From assembly GCF_000970045.1 (NCBI RefSeq), contig NZ_CP009505.1:62001-126000 (forward strand): a DNA stretch of 64,000 bases, read 5' to 3'. How positions within the stretch are numbered: the stretch's first letter is position 1; every line of letters begins with the position of its first letter. The position numbers were made by a program, and so were the translations under genes. The notes under the pieces are model-generated. The model did not search any database. It was not told where the DNA came from and saw only the letters and a program-made list of their open reading frames with translations. This stretch comes from Methanosarcina sp. MTP4 (GTDB taxonomy: Archaea; Halobacteriota; Methanosarcinia; Methanosarcinales; Methanosarcinaceae). This document shows, piece by piece, positions 17,387-25,242 of this stretch.

Positions 17387-18709
17387 TTACATCCCGAGCT
17401 TCTTTTTCATCATTTTCTGGATATTGAATTTTCCACCCCTGAACCCTTTCAGGGCTGTCTGCATGGTCTTGTGGTACTTAAGAAGTTCCCTGACTTCCTC
17501 CGGGCCGCAGCCGGAACCCCTTGAAATCCTTTTGATCCTGGAGCTGCCTATCATCTTCGGGTCCTCCATTTCGTCCTCGGTCATTGAATCCATGATGATT
17601 TTGTAGTGCTTCATTTTACCGCTGGTGGCCTCGAACATGTCATCCGAGAACTTCATGCCGCCCATGCCCATGGGGAGCATTGACATGATCTGCTTCAGGG
17701 GGCCCATCTTGTTCATGGCTTCAAGCTGTTTGTACATGTCTTTCAGGGTGAAGCGGCCCTGCATCAGGGACTCGATGTCCACGTCTTCTTCCGAAAGGGT
17801 TTCCTCGGCTTTTTCCATGAGGCTCTTGATGTCCCCCATCCCGAGGAGGCGGGAAATGAACCTGTCGGCTTCAAACTTCTCGAAGTCTTCCGGGGTTTCC
17901 CCTACCCCTATAAATGCGATCGGGGCTTTGGTTTCGGAAACTGCAGAAAGGGCTCCACCACCTTTTGCTGTCCCGTCCAGTTTTGTAATGATAACTCCGG
18001 TGATACCTACCGAATCATTGAAGGCATGGGCTTGCTGGCTTGCCTGCTGCCCTATGGCCGCGTCCAGGACCATGAACTTGTGGTCGGGCTTTGCAACTGC
18101 ATGGATCTGCTCCATCTCTTCGATCAGTTCCGCTTCGAGGGCGTGCCTGCCCGCAGTGTCCACGATTTTCACCTCGTATTTTTCCAGGTGAATGAGCCCG
18201 TTTTTAACGATTTCGACAGCGTCGGGGTTTCCGTCCTCTCCGTAGAAAGCCACGTTGAGGTTGTCACAGAGAGTCTTTAGCTGCTGGTAAGCTCCGGGGC
18301 GGAAGGTGTCCGCAGCAATAACTGCCGGTTTGAGGCCTTTGCGCTGGAAATAGCGGGCGAGTTTTGCAGTACTCGTGGTCTTCCCGCTTCCCTGGAGTCC
18401 CACCATCATAATTGTCTGGTGCTTGAGCTGGATGTCAGCTCCCTCGCCGATGATTGCCAGCAGTTCCTGATACACGATTCGGATTACATGCTCCCTCGGG
18501 TTCATACCCGCAGGAGGGTCTTCTTTCATCGCGCGCTCCTTTATCTTCTGGGACATCCCCATGACAAGTTTTACGTTGACATCGGCCTGGAGAAGAGCCC
18601 GCTGGATATCCTTTACAACTTCGTTTACCGTGCGCTCGTCAATGCGTCCCGCACCGATAAGTTTCTTTAGCGCCCCCTGTAAGGAGTCTCCCAGTTTATC
18701 CATTACCAT
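17387..18709 (-). CDS. srp54: signal recognition particle GTPase SRP54
   Basis: The product is 440 residues with NG and M domains. The G1 loop is [17 protein letters not shown] near residue 105. DTAGRHALE is the G3 region, [14 protein letters not shown] holds G4, and the Met-rich M domain with [12 protein letters not shown] binds SRP RNA. It targets signal-bearing ribosomes to the membrane. An alternative start two codons in (18703) is possible. The gene is convergent with guaA, with a T-rich gap of 68 bp between them. Confidence 0.95.
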   Translation of the reverse strand: MVMDKLGDSLQGALKKLIGAGRIDERTVNEVVKDIQRALLQADVNVKLVMGMSQKIKERAMKEDPPAGMNPREHVIRIVYQELLAIIGEGADIQLKHQTIMMVGLQGSGKTTSTAKLARYFQRKGLKPAVIAADTFRPGAYQQLKTLCDNLNVAFYGEDGNPDAVEIVKNGLIHLEKYEVKIVDTAGRHALEAELIEEMEQIHAVAKPDHKFMVLDAAIGQQASQQAHAFNDSVGITGVIITKLDGTAKGGGALSAVSETKAPIAFIGVGETPEDFEKFEADRFISRLLGMGDIKSLMEKAEETLSEEDVDIESLMQGRFTLKDMYKQLEAMNKMGPLKQIMSMLPMGMGGMKFSDDMFEATSGKMKHYKIIMDSMTEDEMEDPKMIGSSRIKRISRGSGCGPEEVRELLKYHKTMQTALKGFRGGKFNIQKMMKKKLGM

Positions 18710-18751
18710 ATGAAAATCGTCCTGCCTGGTTTTTTGAGGATGGATGAAAAA

Positions 18752-18796
18752 ATGTGTTTAAGTAGTTGTTTAAGTAGTTTGTTTAAGTAGTTTGTT
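18752..18796 (+). repeat. short tandem repeat upstream of srp54
   Basis: Three copies of a 13-15 base unit like TTTAAGTAGTTTG lie about 40-90 bp upstream of the srp54 start, in its probable promoter or leader. A diverged AACATATT(A/G)AGTA repeat follows to about 18850. Confidence 0.75.
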
Positions 18797-19034
18797 TATT
18801 TAAAGTAACATATTGAGTAGTATTTAGAGTAACATATTAAGTAATATGTTTGGAGAATTGTTAGAGTAGTGTGTTTAGGGTTAAGCGTTAAATGTGCGCT
18901 TTAAAGATGTCTTCACAATTCTTTTGGTCTTGTGTAAGAAAAGCAATCTTCCCTTAATAAGCTTTTGAATATCCGTTTACGGAATAGCACCGCGACTGAG
19001 AATAAAAAGCATCATAAAAAAGATTATTTGTAGA

Positions 19035-19109
19035 TAGCGGGGGATGGATTCGAACCATCGGTCTACGGGTTATGAGCCCGTCGGGATCTCCTGGCTACCC
19101 CACCCCGCT
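19035..19109 (-). tRNA. initiator tRNA-Met (CAU), copy 1
   Basis: The reverse complement folds as a full cloverleaf. The acceptor is AGCGGGG with CCCCGCT and discriminator A, the anticodon loop is CTCATAA, and the T arm is GATGG/CCATC around TTCGAAT. The three G-C pairs in the anticodon stem (GGG/CCC) and the A1-U72 pair are archaeal initiator marks, which argue against elongator Met or Ile2. A TATA-like AAAGTATAT lies about 20 bp upstream at 19127-19135, and a T-run (TCTTTTTTAT) follows the 3' end. Confidence 0.93.
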
Positions 19110-19417
19110 TCTGGGTTATTAATGGGATATACTTTGAATCAGCAACCACAACATGCTGGCAATCATGTAAATAGTTTACGGTCACTGTCCTTTTAAAGTG
19201 TATTACTAAGGTATGTATGCTTTAAAATTATGTCTTCACAATTTATTCTACCTTATATAAGAAGGTCAATCTTTCCTTAATAAGCTTCCGAATATCCGTT
19301 TATGAAATCATACAGTAAATAAAGCAGTGACCAATCAGTAAACAAGGCAGTGATCAATCAGAACAAATTTTATAAAAAAGCTATATAAAAAGCATCATAA
19401 AAAAGATTATTTGTAGA

Positions 19418-19492
19418 TAGCGGGGGATGGATTCGAACCATCGGTCTACGGGTTATGAGCCCGTCGGGATCTCCTGGCTACCCCACCCCGCT
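19418..19492 (-). tRNA. initiator tRNA-Met (CAU), copy 2
   Basis: The sequence is identical across all 75 bases to the copy at 19035-19109, with the same TATA-like element and T-run. Each copy therefore looks independently transcribed and intact. Confidence 0.93.
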
Positions 19493-19738
19493 TCTGGGTT
19501 ATTAATGGGATATACTTTGAATCAGCAACCACAACATACTGGCGATCACGTAAATAGTTTGCGGTCACTGCTCCTTTTTTACAGTTTTTTTGGAATTCAA
19601 TCGTGAATTTTTCCTTCAGATTGCATATTTTTCCCGGGAAATGTCCAATTTTTGAGCTTTTTTTTATTTGTTTTTTATTTTTCCCTTCCTGGGATTTCCA
19701 GGGGCATCTATTTGAAATCTAAAAACCTAGATTATATT

Positions 19739-19930
19739 ATGACTAAATGTCTGTTCTGTGGGGCTTATTGTGAAGTAAAGTGTGGGGTCTACTGCGAGGG
19801 TTATCCGGGAAGCTCGGGGAAAAAAGAGGAGGAAGAGAGTTCAGATATTCTCGGGTGTACTCAGATAGGTACTTCCTACATATGTGACAGTTGCCTGAAA
19901 GATCTGAAAGAGGCCCTGGGGGTTTCCTGA
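19739..19930 (+). CDS. small Cys-rich (zinc-ribbon-like) protein
   Basis: The product is 63 residues from ATG 19739. The frame extends upstream to 19652, but that part is low-complexity Phe-rich. Cysteines come as CLFCGAYCEVKCGVYC and a C-terminal CDSCLKDL, with one more Cys between, enough for one or two metal sites. The last helix, SCLKDLKEALGVS, is typical of small metal-binding knuckle proteins. No ribosome-binding site is visible, so the transcript could be leaderless. Function unknown. Confidence 0.55.
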   Translation: MTKCLFCGAYCEVKCGVYCEGYPGSSGKKEEEESSDILGCTQIGTSYICDSCLKDLKEALGVS

Positions 19931-20085
19931 GGGCATTCTGAGAACCTTCTGAGGATTTGGATTTTGGTTCCATCGGCTGAAAACCTGGATTTACGGCAGC
20001 GTACGCTCTCTTCGTTAGGTTCTCTTCGGAAAACCCTGCCCCGGTCTGATATGAAAGAAAATATCTATGTAGATTCATGGGGAAA

Positions 20086-20961
20086 TCAGACCACTTCAAT
20101 ATCAAGCACGAAGATTTCTTCTTCTCCTGTTTCGTTTTCCCAGGGCCTTTTGTAAATCCCCTTCAGGTGCTGGTTTCCGTCTGACACAGCTTTGATCTCC
20201 CATATATGGGCTCCACCTGCCCCTACAAGCGGCTCATCGGCTCCTTCCGGAGGTTCCGGAGATATGAATTCGTCATTAAGCAGGCTGAGTCCTTCACTCA
20301 GTTCAAGTTCCCAGGAATAGCCGGTGGTCGGGTTTTCGGAAAGCTTCAGGTAGAAGACTGTTCCGTTTTCAAAGATCGCTGTTGTCCCGTTGTCGGCTTC
20401 GGTGAATGAGGTTTTTTCTCTTGCTTCCGGGAAAGGTTCCTCTATTACGTTATCGGTTGCAAGTTCAAATGTCCCGGTAACCCCGTTTACATCCACGGTA
20501 TATGTCCCGGCTTCCAGGCCCCGCACTTTGAGGGGGATGGTCTCCGTAAAGGGCACAAGTGCCTGGGTGCAGATCGCATCTCTGGGCCTTTTCGTGCTGA
20601 TGCTGACCTTAAATGTGTTTCCTGTCCTCTCGGTTTGAATTTCATCTATTTCCGTGCAGCCGTCGGGCAGGTTGCCTGACGCCAATACCTTTACCTGTAC
20701 CGGGAAGGACTCCAGGGTCATGATTTCTATGTTCTCTACATTTGCGGTCTTGTAGATGAATTCTTCCTCACTGTCGACTTCGTCCACGGTGTTATTCCCC
20801 CCTGTATTATTCACCCCTGCCGTGGGACCTGTTGGTTCCAGGTCCGTATCATTCTCTTCCCCGCCGTCCACGCAGCCGGAAACCACGACTGCGGCAATAA
20901 GGAGCAAAGCTGCAACAGCTTTTACAAAATTTGGACTTTTTTTATTTTTCATTCTTTTCAT
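20086..20961 (-). CDS. lipoprotein with chagasin-type (I42) cysteine-protease inhibitor domain
   Basis: The product is 291 residues. A lipoprotein signal (LLLIAAVVVSGC) leads to a Thr/Asn-rich linker. A middle beta-rich domain follows (residues about 70-175), then a C-terminal chagasin-like domain. In that domain NPTTGYSWE is the hallmark L2 loop, GAGGAHIWEIKA is the second loop, and GIYKRPWE is the third. Chagasin proteins block papain-like peptidases. The protein would be displayed outside the membrane, against self or foreign cysteine proteases. The domain identification is strong; the biological target is unknown. Confidence 0.85.
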   Translation of the reverse strand: MKRMKNKKSPNFVKAVAALLLIAAVVVSGCVDGGEENDTDLEPTGPTAGVNNTGGNNTVDEVDSEEEFIYKTANVENIEIMTLESFPVQVKVLASGNLPDGCTEIDEIQTERTGNTFKVSISTKRPRDAICTQALVPFTETIPLKVRGLEAGTYTVDVNGVTGTFELATDNVIEEPFPEAREKTSFTEADNGTTAIFENGTVFYLKLSENPTTGYSWELELSEGLSLLNDEFISPEPPEGADEPLVGAGGAHIWEIKAVSDGNQHLKGIYKRPWENETGEEEIFVLDIEVV

Positions 20962-21043
20962 TCTAAATCGCCTCAGGATTCTTCTGGTGCCGTATGAATG
21001 AAAAGATGTCTCTGGTTGGATTTATCCTTTGCTTAAACTGCAG

Positions 21044-21859
21044 TCAGGTTCGAAGTTTTCTCGGCTCAGTTAACTCGTTTCCACTTATTTCCCTTGCCTG
21101 TTCTTTATAATGCAAGATCAGGTCTTCAGCCCACTGAAGGGCTGCAGGTCCGAAACACAGGACGTTTTCCTGGTCAAAGGTGCCCTTATAGGTCAGGAAG
21201 TTGACCATCATAAAACATTCCGTTTTCGTGAGCATTGCTATTTTTATTTCATCTGAAAGCACGAACAACTTTTTTTTCTCCTGAGTTAGAAAATTCTCCA
21301 GTTCTTCTTTGAAGTCATTTTCAAATCTTGTAAAAACACCTTCAGTGACGATTAGAGTAATTTCGTTTTCCTCATCCTTTTTTTCGAGAAATGTTTTGAG
21401 GTATAATGGATGAAAAACCGAGCTTAGGGAGAGTATATGCTTTGATTTTTTTATATTCTCCATAAATTTTTTTGGAGGTTCAAAGATATTGTCGGGGTTG
21501 GGTCTGATCAGGGAACTGGGTTTCAATTCGTTAAGTCTTTCGAGAAAAGTAGTTGGCACCCCACTAAGGTCACGTTCCTGCCAGAAATCTTCGTTTTCCT
21601 CAATCACTTCCAGGATGTCCAGCAAGGGTTCCATTTTTTCTACGAGTATCTCTCCGAGGGGAGAAAGCACGTAGTCTCTGTCATTCTGGATTATCAGGTA
21701 CTCTTCTTTCAGTTTTTTGATCTGGGGCAGCATCCCTGTAGGGTTGACGTGAAGCTCGTCCACGATTTCATCTATATTTTTACTTCCTTTTTTTAGAAGG
21801 AGCAGGAGGTCTTTCCTTTTCTGGGACATGAAGAGCAGGTCAGTCAGGGTTTTTTCCAT
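21044..21859 (-). CDS. winged-helix regulator of the methanogen Msr/DUF1724 type
   Basis: The product is 271 residues from ATG 21859; a GTG at 21868 would add three residues. The N-terminal winged helix runs from about residue 5 to 80 (LLFMSQKRKDLLLLLKKGSKNIDEI; LSPLGEILVEKMEPLL). A longer C-terminal sensor-like domain follows, with LIVTEGVFTRFENDF and SSVFHPLYLKTFLEK. It is a paralogue of the regulator at 49291-50082. Msr proteins in Methanosarcina control methanol and methyl-sulfide methyltransferase genes. No methyltransferase gene is adjacent here, so the target is unknown. Confidence 0.82.
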   Translation of the reverse strand: MEKTLTDLLFMSQKRKDLLLLLKKGSKNIDEIVDELHVNPTGMLPQIKKLKEEYLIIQNDRDYVLSPLGEILVEKMEPLLDILEVIEENEDFWQERDLSGVPTTFLERLNELKPSSLIRPNPDNIFEPPKKFMENIKKSKHILSLSSVFHPLYLKTFLEKKDEENEITLIVTEGVFTRFENDFKEELENFLTQEKKKLFVLSDEIKIAMLTKTECFMMVNFLTYKGTFDQENVLCFGPAALQWAEDLILHYKEQAREISGNELTEPRKLRT

Positions 21860-22371
21860 TGTTCTCACTTCTCCCTTTTTATCATTCTGGGGGATGTTTA
21901 TTGTTTTCTAATGGAGAATAAGATATCCGTTTTTCCTTTTTCGGGAACAAATCCTTCAAGAAATTCTCAGATCATTTTTTGAGAAGGGTTTTTCAAATTA
22001 TTTCTAGAGAATATTTGTAGATCATTTTTTTGGGGAAGTTGCCTTAAAGGTTTCTTGAAATTACGCTTAATTAAACTTGCGAAAAGGCAGTGTAAACTAT
22101 TAAAACATTTATCTCCATTTCCCTTAATATTTCTTTTAATATTTCCCTTAATATTTCCCTTAATATTTCCCTTAATATTTCCCTTAATATTTCTTTTAAT
22201 AATTCTTCAGGATAAGACCCAACAAGAAACCTTAAAGTGATATGGCTCTGATTTATATATGTTTTCAGGAGGAAGCTTAAAACATCCCGGCTTTGGAGGC
22301 AGTGGACGTGCTGATTGGCCCTATGCCGGGCTCTGGCTCAGGGAGGGCTTTGTACGGAATCATTTAAATGT
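21860..22371. other. intergenic region, AT-rich
   Basis: About 500 bases hold the 12-bp tandem repeat (listed) and several ATCATTTTTTGAGAAGG-like runs. A TATA-like TTTATATAT lies near 22252-22260 upstream of the phosphoribosyltransferase. An open frame over the repeat (22055-22240) is an artefact of the 12-bp period. Confidence 0.6.
22121..22204 (+). repeat. seven tandem 12-bp repeats
   Basis: The unit is CCCTTAATATTT. Copies 1 and 3-6 match it exactly, copy 2 has CTTTTAATATTT, and copy 7 is CTTTTAATAATT. The period is exact over 84 bases. Confidence 0.95.
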
Positions 22372-23046
22372 GTGCTTACAAACTGGGATTATATCTACAA
22401 CCTGTGCCGAAACGTGTCAAACGAAATAAAGCGTTCGGGCTACGAGCCGGACGTGATCATAGCACTTGCCAGGGGAGGCTGGTTTGCAGGGCGCGTTCTC
22501 TGTGATTTCCTGGGTCTGGACGACCTGACAAGCCTTAAAATTGAACACTATGTGGGAGAGATTGCCATTGATACGGGCGAACCCCACATCAGGTATCCGC
22601 TCTCGGACAACGTTATAAGGGGAAAAAAAGTGCTCATTGTGGACGATATCGTGGACAGCGGGGAGAGCATGCTGAGAGCCAGAGCCTACGTGGAAGGGCG
22701 AAAACCTCTGGATATCCGGACTGCTTCCCTGCAGTACGTCAAGAGTTCGAAGTTTGATCCCGATTATGTAGGAGAAAGGCTTGAGGACTGGGCCTGGATC
22801 GTTTATCCCTGGAATTTTATGGAGGCTATGCTCAACCTCATCACAAAAATTATGAGAAAATACCCTGGAAAAAGCTGGGACCTTGCCGCTCTCAGGCACA
22901 GTCTTTACGTAAACCATGCCCTCGACCCGATAGTTTTTGAAATAACCCAGCCTGGAAGGCTTCCGGAAGTCCTTTATGAAATGGAATGGACAGGAAAAAT
23001 CAGTTCCGAGCTTCTCGACGGGAAAAAGTACTGGAAACTTCTATGA
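22372..23046 (+). CDS. phosphoribosyltransferase-family protein
   Basis: The product is 224 residues from GTG 22372; the frame is open further up to a TTG at 22315. The PRPP-binding motif is VLIVDDIVDSGES (residues about 80-97), and ALARGGWFAGRVL is the preceding strand-loop. The C-terminal half (WAWIVYPWNFMEA) is typical of the Gpt/xanthine-type archaeal enzymes. The likely role is purine salvage, transferring a base to PRPP, but the base cannot be told. No good ribosome-binding site marks either start. Confidence 0.8.
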   Translation: MLTNWDYIYNLCRNVSNEIKRSGYEPDVIIALARGGWFAGRVLCDFLGLDDLTSLKIEHYVGEIAIDTGEPHIRYPLSDNVIRGKKVLIVDDIVDSGESMLRARAYVEGRKPLDIRTASLQYVKSSKFDPDYVGERLEDWAWIVYPWNFMEAMLNLITKIMRKYPGKSWDLAALRHSLYVNHALDPIVFEITQPGRLPEVLYEMEWTGKISSELLDGKKYWKLL

Positions 23047-23189
23047 AAATGAAACATTAATTATAAATTTATCCAAACCGATATGGCTAAAAACCCTGCT
23101 TTCCATTGGAAAGTCAAAAGAAGTAAAAGAAATAGAAGTAAACAAAGAAGTAAACAAAGCAAACGGTAAATACCACCGTACATATTATT

Positions 23190-23262
23190 TACGTTCAAAT
23201 TAATTTACTTTCAAATTAATTTATGTTCAAATTAATTACGTTTGAATTAATTACGTTTACAC
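23190..23262 (+). repeat. AT-rich tandem repeat, about 16-18 bp unit
   Basis: Four imperfect copies of TTCAAATTAATTTA(C/T)G lie immediately upstream of the zinc-ribbon gene, preceded by GAAGTAAA repeats at 23116-23160. It sits in the leader or promoter of the downstream gene. Confidence 0.75.
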
Positions 23263-23282
23263 TATCTATAATCGGTGAACCC

Positions 23283-23747
23283 ATGCCCCACAGATGTACC
23301 AGATGCGGAACCGTTTTCGAAAACGGTGATGGCGCCATCCTCAGCGGCTGTCCTAATTGCGGCTGGAACAAGTTCCTCTACGTAAGAAAGGGTGAGGAAA
23401 CCCGGGAAAACCAGGACAGACCCGCTGAAGAAGAGCAGAAACTGGATCTGGAATCCTCCTTTGATGAGGTGGTCAGGAATATTGACGAAGCCCTGGCGTC
23501 CGAAGAAGAAAGTGAAGAAAAAGAAAAGGAAGCAGAGAAAGAGGATAAAGAAAGGGTGGAGTCTGTCAGGATCCTGGGGCCCGGTTCCTACGAACTGAAC
23601 CTCGATTCTCTCTTCGGGCGCAAGGAACTCGTGATGGCTATCAAAGAGGAAGGCTCTTACGCCCTGCACCTGCCTTCGGTCTTCAGTTCTCAGAAAGAGG
23701 AAGAAAAAGCAAGAGAGAAAGGAAAAGGAAAAGGGAAGAAAAAGTAA
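23283..23747 (+). CDS. zinc-ribbon protein with charged linker
   Basis: The product is 154 residues from ATG 23283, with GGTGA a few bases upstream. An N-terminal zinc ribbon, CTRCGTVF...GCPNCGWNKF, is followed by a long Glu/Lys-rich, probably coiled-coil, stretch (residues 65-100). A compact C-terminal segment (RILGPGSYELNLDSLFGRKELVM) and a basic tail GKGKGKKK complete it. This is a conserved archaeal family (COG3364-like) of unknown role that I associate with nucleic-acid or translation functions only weakly. Confidence 0.75.
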   Translation: MPHRCTRCGTVFENGDGAILSGCPNCGWNKFLYVRKGEETRENQDRPAEEEQKLDLESSFDEVVRNIDEALASEEESEEKEKEAEKEDKERVESVRILGPGSYELNLDSLFGRKELVMAIKEEGSYALHLPSVFSSQKEEEKAREKGKGKGKKK

Positions 23748-24131
23748 AAATAATTCCTTTTCATGGAATTTAGGACCTTTTATGGAATACAATTTTTATG
23801 GAATTTAAGGAAAAGTTTCTGGAAACTTTTTTTCTTTTAGATTTCCGCCCTTTTTTCTTTGTTTCTGATTGTCCTGGTTTTTTCCGTTGGTCTTTGATCT
23901 CCTTTTATGTTGTTAGTCTTTGATTCCTTTTCTGTTTATTCGCTTATTCACTGTATTCGCTTATTTACTGCTTATTCGCTTGCTTATTCTCTATCATCTT
24001 TTCTTTTTATTATGTAACAAGTAATTTTTATTCGAAAGTATTATGTATCAATATGAAAATATTTCTATTGAATATGTGATTATTTATTTTATCGATATCA
24101 CTGTAACTTATTATTTCTGGAATGTGAAAGG
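23748..24131. other. intergenic region, T-rich
   Basis: There is no gene. An irregular repeat of (T)TATTCGC/TTATTCACTG lies at 23933-23990, and an AT-rich promoter-like stretch runs through 24040-24110 before the lipoprotein gene. Confidence 0.6.
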
Positions 24132-25112
24132 ATGAAGATCAGCAGCTTATCAGCAATCAGTATATTTGTACTACTCTCAGTCATTTTCGGTTCTGTCTAC
24201 TTTTCAGGATGTATCTCTCTGGGAAATGAAAATCTGGTAGGGGATGTGGACAATGGAACGGAAGACAAAGGAGTGGCAAATGAAGGTGGTGCAGATGGGG
24301 AAGGGGGAAACTTGTCGCTAGAGGCAAACCCGGAGCTTAACGAAACGGGATTTGGCCAGAGTTCCCCCGGGAACCTTTCGGAAACTGGCGGGGATGGAAT
24401 AATTCCGGTAATAGGGTTCGATAAAAGCTTGCTTGAAATCCCCGAATCCTGCGATTATGTAGCTGCCATAATCATAAATCCTGTAAAATTCAACAAATCC
24501 GCCGCAAACGGCACTGTAAACCTGAGCCTTATGGGAGAGGACTTTGAACTGAAACTGCATGAAACGGATTATCCCACTTCGAAGACAACTTATGCAGGGT
24601 ACATAACCGGAAAACCGCAGAGCAACGTATTTTTCTCAGTAGGCGAGGACTCGATTTCCGGGTCTATTGTCGTGGACTTCTACACATTATCATACGGGAT
24701 TAGGGCTACCGATGAAATGTACGATGGAAAAGTAGTCCATCTCGTGTGGGTGTATCGTCATGAGGATATGAAAGAAAAATTGGAGCAGGAATATTCGTTA
24801 GATCCCCTGCAGTTTTTCCTTAGCAACAGCGATAAAGAAGGCCATGAAATAAGAATCGAGCTCCTTGATTTCCATAATGAGCCCGTATTCAATGGAACAT
24901 ACTCGTTAAACCCGGGCGATGAGGTCGCTTCCCCTGAAATAAATGTGGAACTGGGGAATTACAGGTATGAAATTACCCTGGACGGACAACCACCTTTCGA
25001 ACAAAAAGTAAGAGCTGATTATGCTACTGAACTGGGTTCATCAGAAAAATTGTATATCAACCTTATAGACCATCCTGAATATCCCATGGAAATCGGGATT
25101 GAGGTTGCTTGA
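24132..25112 (+). CDS. secreted lipoprotein of unknown function
   Basis: The product is 326 residues. The lipobox is in SVIFGSVYFSGC. A Gly/Asn/Glu-rich linker (residues 30-95) resembles the spacers of surface-exposed archaeal lipoproteins. Two beta-rich regions follow; the last (RIELLDFHNEPVFNGTYSLN...GNYRYEITLDGQ) looks like a small immunoglobulin-like or carboxypeptidase-regulatory-type fold. N-glycosylation sequons are frequent. The start ATG lies behind GAAAGGATG. I do not recognise the family. Confidence 0.75.
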   Translation: MKISSLSAISIFVLLSVIFGSVYFSGCISLGNENLVGDVDNGTEDKGVANEGGADGEGGNLSLEANPELNETGFGQSSPGNLSETGGDGIIPVIGFDKSLLEIPESCDYVAAIIINPVKFNKSAANGTVNLSLMGEDFELKLHETDYPTSKTTYAGYITGKPQSNVFFSVGEDSISGSIVVDFYTLSYGIRATDEMYDGKVVHLVWVYRHEDMKEKLEQEYSLDPLQFFLSNSDKEGHEIRIELLDFHNEPVFNGTYSLNPGDEVASPEINVELGNYRYEITLDGQPPFEQKVRADYATELGSSEKLYINLIDHPEYPMEIGIEVA

Positions 25113-25242
25113 GCTTGCTTGAAGTTGCTTGAGGGGAAGTTTCCGTATGCGGAGGATTGAATCAGGAATCAGAGTTTCCCGAGGGGAGAGTTCTGGATGC
25201 AAGAGCTTGAATCGCGAATTGTAATTTCTTGAGGAGGTTTCC

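Larger units (their letters stand above)
18902..19574. repeat. direct duplication containing two tRNA-Met genes
   Basis: Two copies of the same block lie head to tail. Copy A is about 18902-19190 and copy B about 19228-19574. Each starts near ATGTCTTCACAATT, continues with TTAATAAGCTT and GAATATCCGTTTA, then the tRNA, and ends in AAATAGTTT(A/G)CGGTCACTG. The tRNA genes and their upstream 80 bp are nearly identical. The 3' flanks are diverged, and copy B carries an extra 60 bp or so before the tRNA (19320-19385). Confidence 0.85.

Noticed and set aside
19035-19492. tRNA-Ile2 with CAU anticodon instead of initiator tRNA
   Set aside because: Three G-C pairs in the anticodon stem and the A1-U72 pair fit archaeal initiators.
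22055-22240. Small plus-strand frame rich in Leu, Ile, Phe and Pro
   Set aside because: It is created by the 12-bp tandem repeat, whose length is a multiple of three; no ribosome-binding site and no family.
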